Below the pieces are notes generated by a model that saw only the letters and a program-made list of their open reading frames with translations, ran no database searches and had not been told where the DNA came from. From NCBI RefSeq assembly GCF_009907385.1, contig NZ_JAAATR010000018.1, forward strand, positions 1-64,000: 64,000 nucleotides of DNA. The letters are read 5' to 3'. The DNA is from Atlantibacter hermannii. GTDB taxonomy: Bacteria; Pseudomonadota; Gammaproteobacteria; Enterobacterales; Enterobacteriaceae. Below, piece after piece: positions 45,817 to 54,079 of this stretch (position 1 is the first letter of the stretch; each line of letters starts with the position of its first letter). The position numbers and the translations under genes were made by a program.

Positions 45817-46368
45817 TTACGGCTGCTCTTCAGCCAGCTCGCGCAGGTACTGGAAAATCAGGCGCGCGGATTTCGGCGGCTTATTGCCTTCTTTTTCTTT
45901 CTTCGCGTTGCGGATCAGCGAGCGCAGCTGCTGGCGATCGGCCTGCGGCCACAGCTTCAGCACTTCCGGCACCGCGTCATCGCCTTCTTCAATCAGACGA
46001 TCGCGCAGTATCTCCAGCTTATGGAACAGCGCAACCTGCTGGTTATGGCGGTTTTTGAGCTTATCAAGCGCCTGACGAATAGGTTCGACATCGCGGTTAC
46101 GCAACATTTTACCGATAAGCTGAAGCTGGCGGCGGCGACCCTCTTTTTTGATTTTCTGCGCCAGCTCGATCGCGGCACGCAGTTCCTCATCCAGCGGGAT
46201 TTTATCCAGCGCGTTTTTACCCAGCTCAACCATTTCAAGGCCGAGGCGCTTTAACTCTTCGGCGTCGCGTTTAATCTCGCTTTTACTGACCCAGATAATT
46301 TCATCATCGTCGTCTTCGTTTTCATTATCGGGCACGTCGTCGAGCCAGTCTTCGGGCTGCTTTGTCAT
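45817..46368 (-). CDS. darP: Dual-action ribosomal maturation protein DarP (YjgA)
   Basis: 183-aa DUF615 protein that associates with pre-50S particles and helps form the peptidyl-transferase centre. Acidic N-terminus ([14 protein letters not shown]), helical core, basic stretches near [11 protein letters not shown] and [23 protein letters not shown]. Divergent from tldE, as in E. coli. Confidence 0.96.
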   Translation of the reverse strand: MTKQPEDWLDDVPDNENEDDDDEIIWVSKSEIKRDAEELKRLGLEMVELGKNALDKIPLDEELRAAIELAQKIKKEGRRRQLQLIGKMLRNRDVEPIRQALDKLKNRHNQQVALFHKLEILRDRLIEEGDDAVPEVLKLWPQADRQQLRSLIRNAKKEKEGNKPPKSARLIFQYLRELAEEQP

Positions 46369-46474
46369 TTCAGGCTCCTTAAAAAAAGAGGCTAATACTA
46401 TCAGTAATGGCGCGCACTGCGAAATGGTTCTCTGTTAGACTCACTTAAGACGTTTCGAATTATCACCTTACATT

Positions 46475-47827
46475 ATGGCACTCGCGATGAAAGTAATCAC
46501 ACAAGTTGAAGCGCAGCGCAAAACGCTGGAACAGGCTGTCTCTCAGGCGCTGGAGCTCGCTGCCGGTAAAGCCGACGGTGCGGAAGTGGCGGTCAGTAAA
46601 ACCACCGGCATCAGCGTCAGTACCCGCTACGGTGAAGTGGAAAACGTAGAATTCAACAGCGATGGTGCGCTGGGCATTACGGTTTATCACCAGAACCGTA
46701 AAGGCAGCGCCTCGTCCACCGATTTAAGCCCCGATGCCATTGCCCGCACCGTGCAGGCGGCGCTGGATATCGCCCGCTACACCTCGCCGGACCCGTGCGC
46801 GGGCGTGGCGGATAAAGAATTGCTGGCATTCGACGCCCCGGATCTGGATCTGTTCCACCCGGCGGAAGTTGACGCCGATCGCGCCATCGAACTGGCGGCG
46901 CGCGCCGAAGAAGTGGCGCTGAAAGCCGATAAACGCATCACCAATACCGAAGGCGGCAGCTTTAACAGCCACTACGGCATCAAAGTGTTCGGCAACAGCC
47001 ATGGCATGCTGCAAAGCTACTGTTCAACCCGCCACTCGCTCTCCAGCTGTGTGATTGCCGGGCAGGACGGCGATATGGAGCGCGATTACGCCTATACCAT
47101 TGGCCGCGCTATGGAAGACTTACGCTCACCGGAATGGGTGGGCGAAGAGTGCGCCCGGCGCGCTTTATCACGTCTGGCGCCGCGCAAGCTCTCCACCATG
47201 AAGGCACCGGTGATTTTCGCCCGTGAAGTGGCCACCGGCCTGTTTGGTCACCTGGTCGGCGCGATTGCAGGCGGGGCGGTGTACCGTAAATCCACCTTCC
47301 TACTGGATTCGCTGGGCAAACAAATTTTGCCGGACTGGCTGACGATTGAAGAGCATCCGCATCTGCTGAAAGGGCTGGCCTCCACGCCGTTCGACAGCGA
47401 AGGCGTACGCACCGAGCGTCGCGATATCATTAAAGACGGCGTGCTCCAGCAGTGGCTGCTGACCAATTACTCCGCGCGCAAACTGGGCTTAACCAGCACC
47501 GGCCATGCGGGCGGCATCCATAACTGGCGCATCAACGGGCGCGGCCTGGGCTTTGAGGATCTGCTGAAAGAGATGGGTACCGGCCTGGTGGTTACTGAAC
47601 TGATGGGCCAGGGCGTCAGCGGCATTACCGGAGATTACTCCCGCGGCGCTGCCGGCTTCTGGGTGGAAAATGGCGTGATCCAGTACCCGGTGAGTGAAAT
47701 CACCATCGCCGGAAATCTCAAAGACATGTGGCGCAACATCGTCACCCTTGGCGACGATATCGAAACGCGCAGCAATATTCAGTGTGGTTCGGTGTTACTG
47801 CCGGAGATGAAAATCGCCGGTCAGTGA
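46475..47827 (+). CDS. tldE: Metalloprotease subunit TldE (PmbA)
   Basis: 450-aa partner of TldD in the heterodimeric peptide-maturation protease. It lacks the HExxxH motif, as is normal for TldE. Strong match to E. coli PmbA from [16 protein letters not shown] to [10 protein letters not shown]. Also known as pmbA. Confidence 0.97.
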   Translation: MALAMKVITQVEAQRKTLEQAVSQALELAAGKADGAEVAVSKTTGISVSTRYGEVENVEFNSDGALGITVYHQNRKGSASSTDLSPDAIARTVQAALDIARYTSPDPCAGVADKELLAFDAPDLDLFHPAEVDADRAIELAARAEEVALKADKRITNTEGGSFNSHYGIKVFGNSHGMLQSYCSTRHSLSSCVIAGQDGDMERDYAYTIGRAMEDLRSPEWVGEECARRALSRLAPRKLSTMKAPVIFAREVATGLFGHLVGAIAGGAVYRKSTFLLDSLGKQILPDWLTIEEHPHLLKGLASTPFDSEGVRTERRDIIKDGVLQQWLLTNYSARKLGLTSTGHAGGIHNWRINGRGLGFEDLLKEMGTGLVVTELMGQGVSGITGDYSRGAAGFWVENGVIQYPVSEITIAGNLKDMWRNIVTLGDDIETRSNIQCGSVLLPEMKIAGQ

Positions 47828-47837
47828 TATCAAAATG

Positions 47838-47861
47838 GGCGCGAGGCATCGCGCCTTTTTT
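47838..47861 (+). terminator. tldE terminator
   Basis: GGCGCGA / TCGCGCC with a 4-nt loop and a run of six T, 10 bp after the stop. Confidence 0.88.
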
Positions 47862-47882
47862 ATAACTAAAAAAGGTGACCTA

Positions 47883-48269
47883 ATGCGTAAGCAACTGATT
47901 GCAATGTTAGCCGTATCGTCTGTGTTATTCAGTGCCGCCGGTCTGGCGAAGGATCTTGAAGATGATATGGACATCCTCAACGACAATCTCAAAATCGTGC
48001 AAAAAACGGATAATGCCGGTGAGATGAAAACCGCATTGACCGCGATGCGTACCGCCGCGCTGGATGCGCAGAAGGGCACGCCGCCGAAGCTGGAAGACAA
48101 AGCGCCGGACAGCCCGGAAATGAAAGATTTCCGCCATGGGTTACAGACGCTGGTCGGGCAAATCGACGGCGCGCTGAAGCTGGCGAATGAAGGGAAAATC
48201 AAAGAGGCGCAGGCGGCAGCCGAAGAGTTTAAAACCACCCGCAACGCCTATCACAAGAAGTACCGTTAA
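47883..48269 (+). CDS. cybC: Soluble cytochrome b562
   Basis: 128-aa periplasmic four-helix-bundle haem protein. The signal peptide is about 22 residues (start at 47883, [16 protein letters not shown]). The axial ligands are present: Met in DLEDDMDIL near the mature N-terminus and His in RNAYHKKYR at the C-terminus. E. coli K-12 cybC is often annotated as a pseudogene; this one is intact with a normal start. Electron-transfer partner unknown. Confidence 0.95.
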   Translation: MRKQLIAMLAVSSVLFSAAGLAKDLEDDMDILNDNLKIVQKTDNAGEMKTALTAMRTAALDAQKGTPPKLEDKAPDSPEMKDFRHGLQTLVGQIDGALKLANEGKIKEAQAAAEEFKTTRNAYHKKYR

Positions 48270-48283
48270 TCGCTTTCTCGCTG

Positions 48284-48308
48284 GCGGGAGACGGCTGGCT
48301 CCCGCTTT
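48284..48308 (+). terminator. cybC terminator
   Basis: GCGGGAG / CTCCCGC with an 8-nt loop followed by TTT, 14 bp after the cybC stop. Confidence 0.75.
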
Positions 48309-48577
48309 CCCTGCACGTTTTGCCATAAGTAAATCCAATCCCTGTCACAATTCTTGCTTTCTGTTTCCAGCCTGATTGTTGGTTTCCGGGGCGGTTTTTG
48401 TCGTTTTCCCGCGATACCCATCACAGATTTCCAGCGATAATTCGGCGAACCCGCCTTTTCTGTGGAACAGATCACTCTCACCCCCCGCCTTTCCACTTCG
48501 AAGTGGAAAACAACTCGCTACAAACTCTTAACCCCTGTCGTTACTTTTACCCCAGAGCCATTAACGGGGTAACGCGA
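48309..48577 (+). promoter_or_regulatory. Promoter region of the amino-sugar-acid island
   Basis: Non-coding stretch ahead of the PRD gene. It holds several TTTCC(A) blocks (48364, 48383, 48428) and the perfect palindrome at 48490-48509. A frame running from 48398 is not credible as coding. Promoter elements are not certain. Confidence 0.5.
48490..48509. promoter_or_regulatory. 20-bp perfect palindrome, candidate operator
   Basis: TTTCCACTTCGAAGTGGAAA is its own reverse complement. It lies 69 bp ahead of the GTG of the first island gene. Candidate binding site for the MtlR-type regulator encoded at 54080-55990; this link is inference. Confidence 0.6.
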
Positions 48578-48916
48578 GTGAATAACGGAGCAGTAATCAA
48601 CGACGGGGGAGCGCAGGCGACGCAGATCGGCGATTTGGCCGAGCGCATGCTGGCGCAGGTGTATGCCTTACTCCGACATCACCAGATCATTCCCAATGCG
48701 GTCCAGGAACAGATGCTGACATCGCACGTTCGCGCCATGGCGCACCGGTCGGTGACCGGCGAGCCGTTGCCGGAAGTGGATGCCAGTTTATTTGACGAAA
48801 TTTCTGCCGAGTCGATGGCGCTGGCCCGTGAGGTCGTCGCCGCGTTCGGCAATCTTCCCGATGAAGAAGCCTGGCTGCTGTCGGTGCATTTCGAAGTCGC
48901 GAAAGACAACCTTTAA
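48578..48916 (+). CDS. Stand-alone PRD-domain protein
   Basis: 112-aa protein consisting of one PTS regulation domain (PRD), without any DNA- or RNA-binding domain. Conserved PRD histidines are visible at His50 (MLTSHVRAMAHR) and His104 (WLLSVHFEV). I chose GTG at 48578, preceded by GGGGT; the open frame upstream to 48398 has no PRD homology. It matches, as I recall, a family first seen in an Enterococcus faecalis cluster (EF_0829 region). As first gene of the island it may titrate or sense phosphorylation by HPr or the regulator. Confidence 0.82.
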   Translation: MNNGAVINDGGAQATQIGDLAERMLAQVYALLRHHQIIPNAVQEQMLTSHVRAMAHRSVTGEPLPEVDASLFDEISAESMALAREVVAAFGNLPDEEAWLLSVHFEVAKDNL

Positions 48917-48926
48917 GGAGCAAAAA

Positions 48927-49289
48927 ATGGAACAGATTACAGTCGTGATTGGCGATCGTCTGGGTAAAGGCCAGAAAGTGGCGGCAGGCGTAGAAAAAGC
49001 CGGTGGTCGCGCGGTAGTCGTGCCGGGCGTGGCGGCGGACATGAAACTGGGCGACGTGATGAAAGCGGAAAACGCCACCTTTGGCATTTCGTTTTGCGGC
49101 AGCGGCGGCGCGGGTGCCATCACCGCGCAGACCAAATACGGCTACAAAGCCAAATACGGCATGCGCTCGGTGGATGAAGGCGTGACCGCCATCAACGAAG
49201 GCTGCAACGTGCTGGGGTTCGGCTTTATGGATAAAGAAGAGCTGGGCGAGCGTCTGGTGCAGGCGTGGCAGAAGAAACACGGCGCCTGA
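48927..49289 (+). CDS. Glycine-rich SFCGS-family protein
   Basis: 120-aa soluble protein named for its SFCGS motif. It opens with a beta strand and loop (ITVVIGDRLGKGQKVAAGVEKAGG). The motif GISFCGSGGAGAITAQTKYG has Cys57 at its head. Start at 48927 with ribosome site AAGGAG at 48915-48920. No function has been shown for the family. A Cys followed by a Gly/Ser-rich loop and helix resembles the phosphocysteine loop of PTS EIIB proteins (inference). Always found with the DUF4310-4312 genes, as I recall. Confidence 0.88.
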   Translation: MEQITVVIGDRLGKGQKVAAGVEKAGGRAVVVPGVAADMKLGDVMKAENATFGISFCGSGGAGAITAQTKYGYKAKYGMRSVDEGVTAINEGCNVLGFGFMDKEELGERLVQAWQKKHGA

Positions 49290-49291
49290 GT

Positions 49292-49591
49292 ATGAAAGAA
49301 CAATTCACCACCACGGTGAGCGTCTCCGGCAAAGGCGATGCCAGGGCGCGCGCCTTTGCCGACGCCCTGAACCACGTTCAGGCAGCGGTGATGAAAGCCT
49401 CGCCGCATATCTTACTGCGTATTGAGCCACAGGATGTGCAGGTTGTTCAAGCGCGTGAAACGGTGCGTAAAGAAGCCTTTCTGTTCTTCTTTTTGCGCCG
49501 GGAACGACGCACATACAGCGTGGAGCTGAATGTGACCGTCAACGTGACAGCCATCAATCTCGACAAGGTGGATTTCGTCGCGCAACGCTGA
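49292..49591 (+). CDS. DUF4312 family protein
   Basis: 99-aa soluble protein of unknown function (DUF4312). It shows an alternating pattern suggesting an alpha/beta dodecin-like fold: strand TTTVSVSGKG, helix RARAFADALNHVQAAVMKA, strands LRIEPQDVQVVQA and YSVELNVTVNVTAINLD. The basic FFFLRRERR is near the middle. Starts 2 bp after the SFCGS gene stop, so it is coupled. A cytosolic component of the putative transporter is likely by context. Confidence 0.87.
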   Translation: MKEQFTTTVSVSGKGDARARAFADALNHVQAAVMKASPHILLRIEPQDVQVVQARETVRKEAFLFFFLRRERRTYSVELNVTVNVTAINLDKVDFVAQR

Positions 49592-49614
49592 TTCTGACTA
49601 AAAAGGGCAGACTA

Positions 49615-50391
49615 ATGTTCCTGATAATATTAATAAAATCGCTCATTATCGGCGGCCTGGTTGGCGTCGGCGTGGGCGCTGGGGCTGCACGCATGTTTCA
49701 TGCGCCGACCACACAAGGGATGGGCGCGTTTCGTACTTTGGGGGAACTGAACTCCTGTGAAGGGGATCCGGCTTCTCACTTCTCCTTCGGTCTGGGCTTC
49801 TTCTTCAACGCCTGGGCCTCGTCGGTGGCGGCGGGCTCGTTCACTCAGGACGTCGATCACCGCATCATTCCTAACTGGGGCGCGGCGGCGCTGATGGTTA
49901 AAAACCGCAACGTCGGCGAAACCCTGCACGATCCGAAGAAAATGGCCATCGCCTGCGGCGTCATCGGCATGATCGTGGTGACGTTCCTCAACCTCACCGC
50001 CTCTTCCGTTCCGGAAGCGTTGCAGGTTACCGCCGTGAAGGTGCTGGTGCCTGCGGCTAACCTGCTGGTCAACACCGTGATGCCGGTGATCTTCTGGCTG
50101 GCGGCCATCGACGCCGGTAAAAAGTCCGGTTTCTGGGCTACCGTATTCGGCGGCGCGGCGCAGCTGATCATGGGCAACGCTGTTCCGGGCCTGGTGTTAG
50201 GCATCCTGATCGGTAAAGGCGTGGAAGAGAGCGGCTGGAACCACGTCACCAGAGTGATGATGGTCGCCATCGTGCTGCTGTTCGTGCTGAGCGGATTCTT
50301 CCGTGGCTTCGACATGAAGATGATCGAATCCTTCCATATGACCGTGCCTAACTGGCTCGAACTGATCCACAACTCGCTGAGCGGCAAATAA
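49615..50391 (+). CDS. DUF4311 integral membrane protein
   Basis: 258-aa polytopic membrane protein (DUF4311). Hydrophobic segments at about 3-25, 110-130, 140-162, 168-196 and 207-228. Conserved-looking polar stretch GELNSCEGDPASHFSFGLGFFFNAWASSVAAGSFTQDVDHR (residues about 42-83) may form part of a substrate path. Unknown function; adjacent DUF4310 suggests a two-subunit permease. Confidence 0.88.
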   Translation: MFLIILIKSLIIGGLVGVGVGAGAARMFHAPTTQGMGAFRTLGELNSCEGDPASHFSFGLGFFFNAWASSVAAGSFTQDVDHRIIPNWGAAALMVKNRNVGETLHDPKKMAIACGVIGMIVVTFLNLTASSVPEALQVTAVKVLVPAANLLVNTVMPVIFWLAAIDAGKKSGFWATVFGGAAQLIMGNAVPGLVLGILIGKGVEESGWNHVTRVMMVAIVLLFVLSGFFRGFDMKMIESFHMTVPNWLELIHNSLSGK

Positions 50392-50402
50392 CGGAGGCCA
50401 CA

Positions 50403-51047
50403 ATGGAACAGAATAAAGGTTTTTGGTTTGCCGACTGGTCGTTCCCGATCTTCGTTGGCCTGCTCTCCTCCGGCGTGTTTGCCGGGACGCACATGTACTA
50501 CCTGTATGGCATTGGCGCGTTCAACGAAGTGGCGTTCGTGGCGATGCTGAAAGCGGGTATCGATACCGGTTCGTATGGCGCGGTAGCGGCGTTTGGCGCG
50601 AGCTTCCTGTTTGCCCGCATCATCGAAGGTTCTCTGGTCGGGATCCTCGATATCGGCGGGGCGATCCAGACCGGCGTGGGACTCGGCGTTCCGGCACTGC
50701 TGCTGGGCGCGGGCATTGTCTTCCCGGTAGAGAACTTTATCGCCTCCCTGGCAACCGGTCTGGCGATTGGCCTGGCGATTGGCTACGTCATCATCCTGGC
50801 GCGTAAGTTCACCATCAACCAGAGCGATTCCACCTACGGGGCGGACGTGATGATGGGCGCCGGTAACGCCTCGGGCCGCTTCCTCGGTCCCCTTATCATC
50901 CTCAGCGCGATGACGGCGTCGATCCCTATCGGCATCGGTTCGCTGGTGGGCGCGCTGCTGTTTTACATCTGGCAGAAACCGATCACCGGCGGCGCGATCC
51001 TCGGCGCGATGATTCTGGGTTCGATCTTCCCGATTGCTATCAGTTAA
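50403..51047 (+). CDS. DUF4310 integral membrane protein
   Basis: 214-aa polytopic membrane protein (DUF4310) with about six hydrophobic segments. Gly-rich membrane stretches GAIQTGVGLGVPALLLGAG and LATGLAIGLAIGYVII are typical of transporter helices. A DxG-type polar loop is at QSDSTYGADVMMGAGNASGRF. 11 bp after DUF4311. Unknown function; probable second permease subunit. Confidence 0.88.
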   Translation: MEQNKGFWFADWSFPIFVGLLSSGVFAGTHMYYLYGIGAFNEVAFVAMLKAGIDTGSYGAVAAFGASFLFARIIEGSLVGILDIGGAIQTGVGLGVPALLLGAGIVFPVENFIASLATGLAIGLAIGYVIILARKFTINQSDSTYGADVMMGAGNASGRFLGPLIILSAMTASIPIGIGSLVGALLFYIWQKPITGGAILGAMILGSIFPIAIS

Positions 51048-51053
51048 ACGTTA

Positions 51054-51073
51054 GCGGGCGTGCAAGCGCCCGC
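51054..51073 (+). terminator. Intercistronic hairpin between transporter and enzyme genes
   Basis: GCGGGCG / CGCCCGC with a 6-nt loop. No T-run. Probably sets relative expression or RNA stability of the two halves of the operon. Confidence 0.5.
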
Positions 51074-51090
51074 GTTCACAGGAGAGAGAC

Positions 51091-52224
51091 ATGTTTGATT
51101 TACTCCTGCGCCGTGCCCGTCTGGTCGACGATACGGTCTGTGATATCGCCGTGAAGGACGGCAAAATCGCCGCCCTGGGTGAGATAAACGACCCGGCGGT
51201 GAAAACCGTTGATCTCCAGGGCGAATGTTACGTCAGCGCCGGCTGGATTGATTCGCACGTTCACTGTTATCCGAAATCGCCGATTTATCACGACCAGCCG
51301 GACAGCATCGGCATCGCCACCGGCGTCACCACCGTGATTGATGCCGGCAGCACCGGCGCGGATGATATCGACGATTTTTATACCCTGACACGCGACACCG
51401 CCACCGAGGTTTACGCCCTGCTGAACATCTCCCGCGTCGGCCTGATTGCCCAGAACGAACTGGCGAACATGGCAAACATCGATAGCGAGGCGGTGAAGCG
51501 GGCGGTCAAACGCCATCCTGATTTCATCGTCGGCCTGAAAGCGCGCATGAGCAGCAGCGTGGTGGGCGAGAACGGCATTACCCCGCTGGAACGCGCCAAA
51601 GCGATGCAGCAGGAAAACGGCGATTTGCCGCTGATGGTACATATCGGCAACAACCCGCCGGATCTGGATGAGATCGCCGAGCGCCTGACGGCGGGCGACA
51701 TTATTACCCACTGCTATAACGGCAAACCGAACCGTATTTTGACCCCGGGCGGTGAGCTGCGCGCGTCCGTGACCCAGGCAATCCAGCGCGGCGTGCGGCT
51801 CGACGTCGGCCACGGCACCGCCAGCCTCAGCTTTGCGGTGGCGAAACGCGCCATCAGCCTGGGCATTCTGCCGCACACCATCAGCTCGGATATCTATTGC
51901 CGCAACCGCATCAACGGGCCGGTGTATTCGCTGGCAAACGTGATGTCGAAATTTCTCGCCATCGGGATGTCGCTGCCGCAGGTCATCGCCTGCGTAACGG
52001 CCAACGCCGCCGATGGCCTGAATCTGAAAACCAAAGGGCGGCTCCAGCCGGGTCTGGATGCCGATCTCACCCTCTTTACGCTAAAGCGCCAGCCGACGCT
52101 GCTGATGGATGCAGAAAACGACAGCTTACAGGCTGAGAAACTGCTGGTGCCGCTTGCCGCCGTACGGGCGGGCAAGGGCTATATGACCGAACAAGGGAGC
52201 GCGGAATATGCCTTCGATTTTTGA
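51091..52224 (+). CDS. Amidohydrolase/deacetylase-family metallohydrolase
   Basis: 377-aa dihydroorotase-like amidohydrolase. Metal site HxH is His56 and His58 (GWIDSHVHCYPK), the probable carboxylated Lys is in FIVGLKARMSSS, further His in LMVHIGN and IITHCYNGKPN, and the catalytic-loop acid is near RLDVGHGTASLSF. Family members are annotated as deacetylases. With the ammonia-lyase downstream, removal of an N-acyl group from an amino-sugar acid is the likely job (inference). The start is preceded by AGGAGAG. Overlaps the next gene by 17 nt. Confidence 0.88.
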   Translation: MFDLLLRRARLVDDTVCDIAVKDGKIAALGEINDPAVKTVDLQGECYVSAGWIDSHVHCYPKSPIYHDQPDSIGIATGVTTVIDAGSTGADDIDDFYTLTRDTATEVYALLNISRVGLIAQNELANMANIDSEAVKRAVKRHPDFIVGLKARMSSSVVGENGITPLERAKAMQQENGDLPLMVHIGNNPPDLDEIAERLTAGDIITHCYNGKPNRILTPGGELRASVTQAIQRGVRLDVGHGTASLSFAVAKRAISLGILPHTISSDIYCRNRINGPVYSLANVMSKFLAIGMSLPQVIACVTANAADGLNLKTKGRLQPGLDADLTLFTLKRQPTLLMDAENDSLQAEKLLVPLAAVRAGKGYMTEQGSAEYAFDF

Positions 52225-53326
52225 AAAATATCAGCTAAAACAGGTGATTAACACCTCAGGCCGCATGACCGCGCTGGGCGTGTCCACGCCGCGCCCGGAA
52301 GTGGTGGAGGTGGCGATGGCGGGAATGAACCAGTACTTCGAAATGAAAGATCTGGTGAACAAGACCGGCGAATACATCGCGAAACTGCTGGAGGTGGAAG
52401 GCGCGACCGTGGTCTCCTGCGCCTCGGCGGGGATCGCCCAGTCGGTGGCGGCGGTGCTGGTTCAGGACAGTGACTGGCTGCTGGAAAACCTGCACGTCAC
52501 GCCCATCGAGAAGAACGAAATCGTGCTGCCGAAGGGCCATAACGTCAACTTCGGCGCGCCGGTCGGCACCATGGTGGCGCTGGGCGGCGGCAAACTTGTG
52601 GAAGCGGGCTATGCCAATGAATGCTCCGCCGCGCAGCTGGCAGCGGCGATCACCCCGCGCACCGCCGCCATTCTCTACATCAAATCCCACCACTGCGTGC
52701 AAAAAAGCATGCTCAACGTGGAGCAGGCGGCGGTCGTGGCCCGCAAACATAATCTGCCGCTGATCGTCGACGCGGCGGCGGAAGAAGATCTGCAATGCTA
52801 CTACCGCGCGGGCGCGGACCTGGTGATCTACAGCGGCGCGAAAGCCATTGAAGGGCCGACCAGCGGGTTAGTGATCGGCAAAACCCAGTACGTTGAGTGG
52901 GTGAAGCGCCAGACGGCGGGCATTGGCCGGGCGATGAAAGTTGGCAAAGAGGGCATTCTTGGCCTGACCTGCGCCATCGAGCTTTACCTGCACGCGCAGA
53001 AAGAGAGCGGGACGGAGATGGTGGAAAAAATGACGCCGTTTATCGATGCGCTGAATACCCTTAACGGCGTGAGCGCCCGCGTGGTGTGGGACAGCGCCGG
53101 GCGTGATATTGCCCGTACCGAAATCCAGTTTGATGAAGCCGTAACCGGCGTGGCTACCGGCGAGCTGGTGGAAGCCCTGAAGCAGGGCGAGTACGCGATT
53201 TACTTTCGCGGCTACAAAGCTAACGAAGGGATTATCGAAGCCGACGTGCGCAGTGTGGACCGCGCGCAGCTGGAGATTGTGGCGCGCCGCATTAGCGAAG
53301 TGATTAGCCAGGAGAAAACCGCATGA
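52208..53326 (+). CDS. DgaE-family PLP-dependent ammonia lyase (D-glucosaminate-6-phosphate type)
   Basis: 372-aa PLP enzyme of the SelA/aminotransferase fold. The Schiff-base Lys is Lys212 in YSGAKAIEGPTSG, and the cofactor Asp is Asp188 in LIVDAAAEED. Family member DgaE of Salmonella converts D-glucosaminate-6-phosphate to 2-keto-3-deoxygluconate-6-phosphate plus ammonia. The start overlaps the amidohydrolase end by 17 nt. Substrate here is inferred from family and context. Confidence 0.88.
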   Translation: MPSIFEKYQLKQVINTSGRMTALGVSTPRPEVVEVAMAGMNQYFEMKDLVNKTGEYIAKLLEVEGATVVSCASAGIAQSVAAVLVQDSDWLLENLHVTPIEKNEIVLPKGHNVNFGAPVGTMVALGGGKLVEAGYANECSAAQLAAAITPRTAAILYIKSHHCVQKSMLNVEQAAVVARKHNLPLIVDAAAEEDLQCYYRAGADLVIYSGAKAIEGPTSGLVIGKTQYVEWVKRQTAGIGRAMKVGKEGILGLTCAIELYLHAQKESGTEMVEKMTPFIDALNTLNGVSARVVWDSAGRDIARTEIQFDEAVTGVATGELVEALKQGEYAIYFRGYKANEGIIEADVRSVDRAQLEIVARRISEVISQEKTA

Positions 53327-54063
53327 AACTGACCCCCAACTTTTATCGCGATCGCGTCTGCCTGAACGTGCTGGCAGGCTCTAAGGACAACGCCCGCGAA
53401 ATCTATGACGCGGCGGAAGGCCATGTGCTGGTAGGCGTGCTCTCCAAAAATTACCCGGACGTCGCCAGCGCGGTGGCGGATATGCGTGAATACGCGACGC
53501 TTATCGACAACGCGCTGTCGGTTGGGCTGGGTGCGGGCGATCCCAACCAGTCGGCGATGGTCAGCGAAATCTCCCGCCAGGTGCAGCCGCAGCACGTCAA
53601 CCAGGTGTTTACCGGCGTGGCCGCCAGCCGCGCGCTGCTGGGGCAGAACGACACGGTGGTCAACGGCCTGGTATCGCCAACCGGTACGCCGGGCCGGGTG
53701 AAAATCTCCACCGGCCCGCGCAGCAGTCAAGCGGCGGACGGCATCGTGCCCATCGACACCGCCATTGCCCTGTTGAAAGACATGGGCGGCAGCTCGATTA
53801 AATATTTCCCGATGGGCGGCCTGGCGTGCCGCGATGAGTACCAGGCGGTGGCGGAAGCCTGCGCCCGTAACGACTTCTGGCTGGAGCCCACCGGCGGCAT
53901 CGATTTAGAAAACTTCGGCGAGATTTTGCAGATTGCTCTGGATGCGGGCGTCTCAAGAATCATTCCTCACATCTATAGTTCGATTATTGATAAGGTGAGC
54001 GGAAACACTCGCCCGGACGACGTGCGCCAGCTGCTGGCCATCACCCGGGCGTGCGTAGGCTAA
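53323..54063 (+). CDS. KDGP aldolase family protein (DgaF/DagF type)
   Basis: 246-aa TIM-barrel aldolase expected to split 2-keto-3-deoxy-6-phosphogluconate into pyruvate and glyceraldehyde-3-phosphate. Visible segments: CLNVLAGSKDNAREIY, SPTGTPGRVKISTGP, the probable Schiff-base Lys in GSSIKYFPMGGL, and EPTGGIDLENF. It overlaps the ammonia-lyase stop by 4 nt (ATGA). It is a different aldolase family from Eda, though the reaction is the same. Confidence 0.88.
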   Translation: MKLTPNFYRDRVCLNVLAGSKDNAREIYDAAEGHVLVGVLSKNYPDVASAVADMREYATLIDNALSVGLGAGDPNQSAMVSEISRQVQPQHVNQVFTGVAASRALLGQNDTVVNGLVSPTGTPGRVKISTGPRSSQAADGIVPIDTAIALLKDMGGSSIKYFPMGGLACRDEYQAVAEACARNDFWLEPTGGIDLENFGEILQIALDAGVSRIIPHIYSSIIDKVSGNTRPDDVRQLLAITRACVG

Positions 54064-54079
54064 CAGCGAGGAGAGTGAC

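Noticed and set aside
48343-48358. Sigma-54-like promoter TGTCAC-N5-TTGCT ahead of the island
   Set aside because: The -24 GG is GT, the motif lies about 220 bp before the first start codon, and the island regulator has no AAA domain to work with sigma-54. Possible but weak.
48398-48577. N-terminal extension of the PRD protein
   Set aside because: The extension has no PRD similarity, spans the palindrome and promoter region, and a GTG with a plausible ribosome site begins the conserved part.
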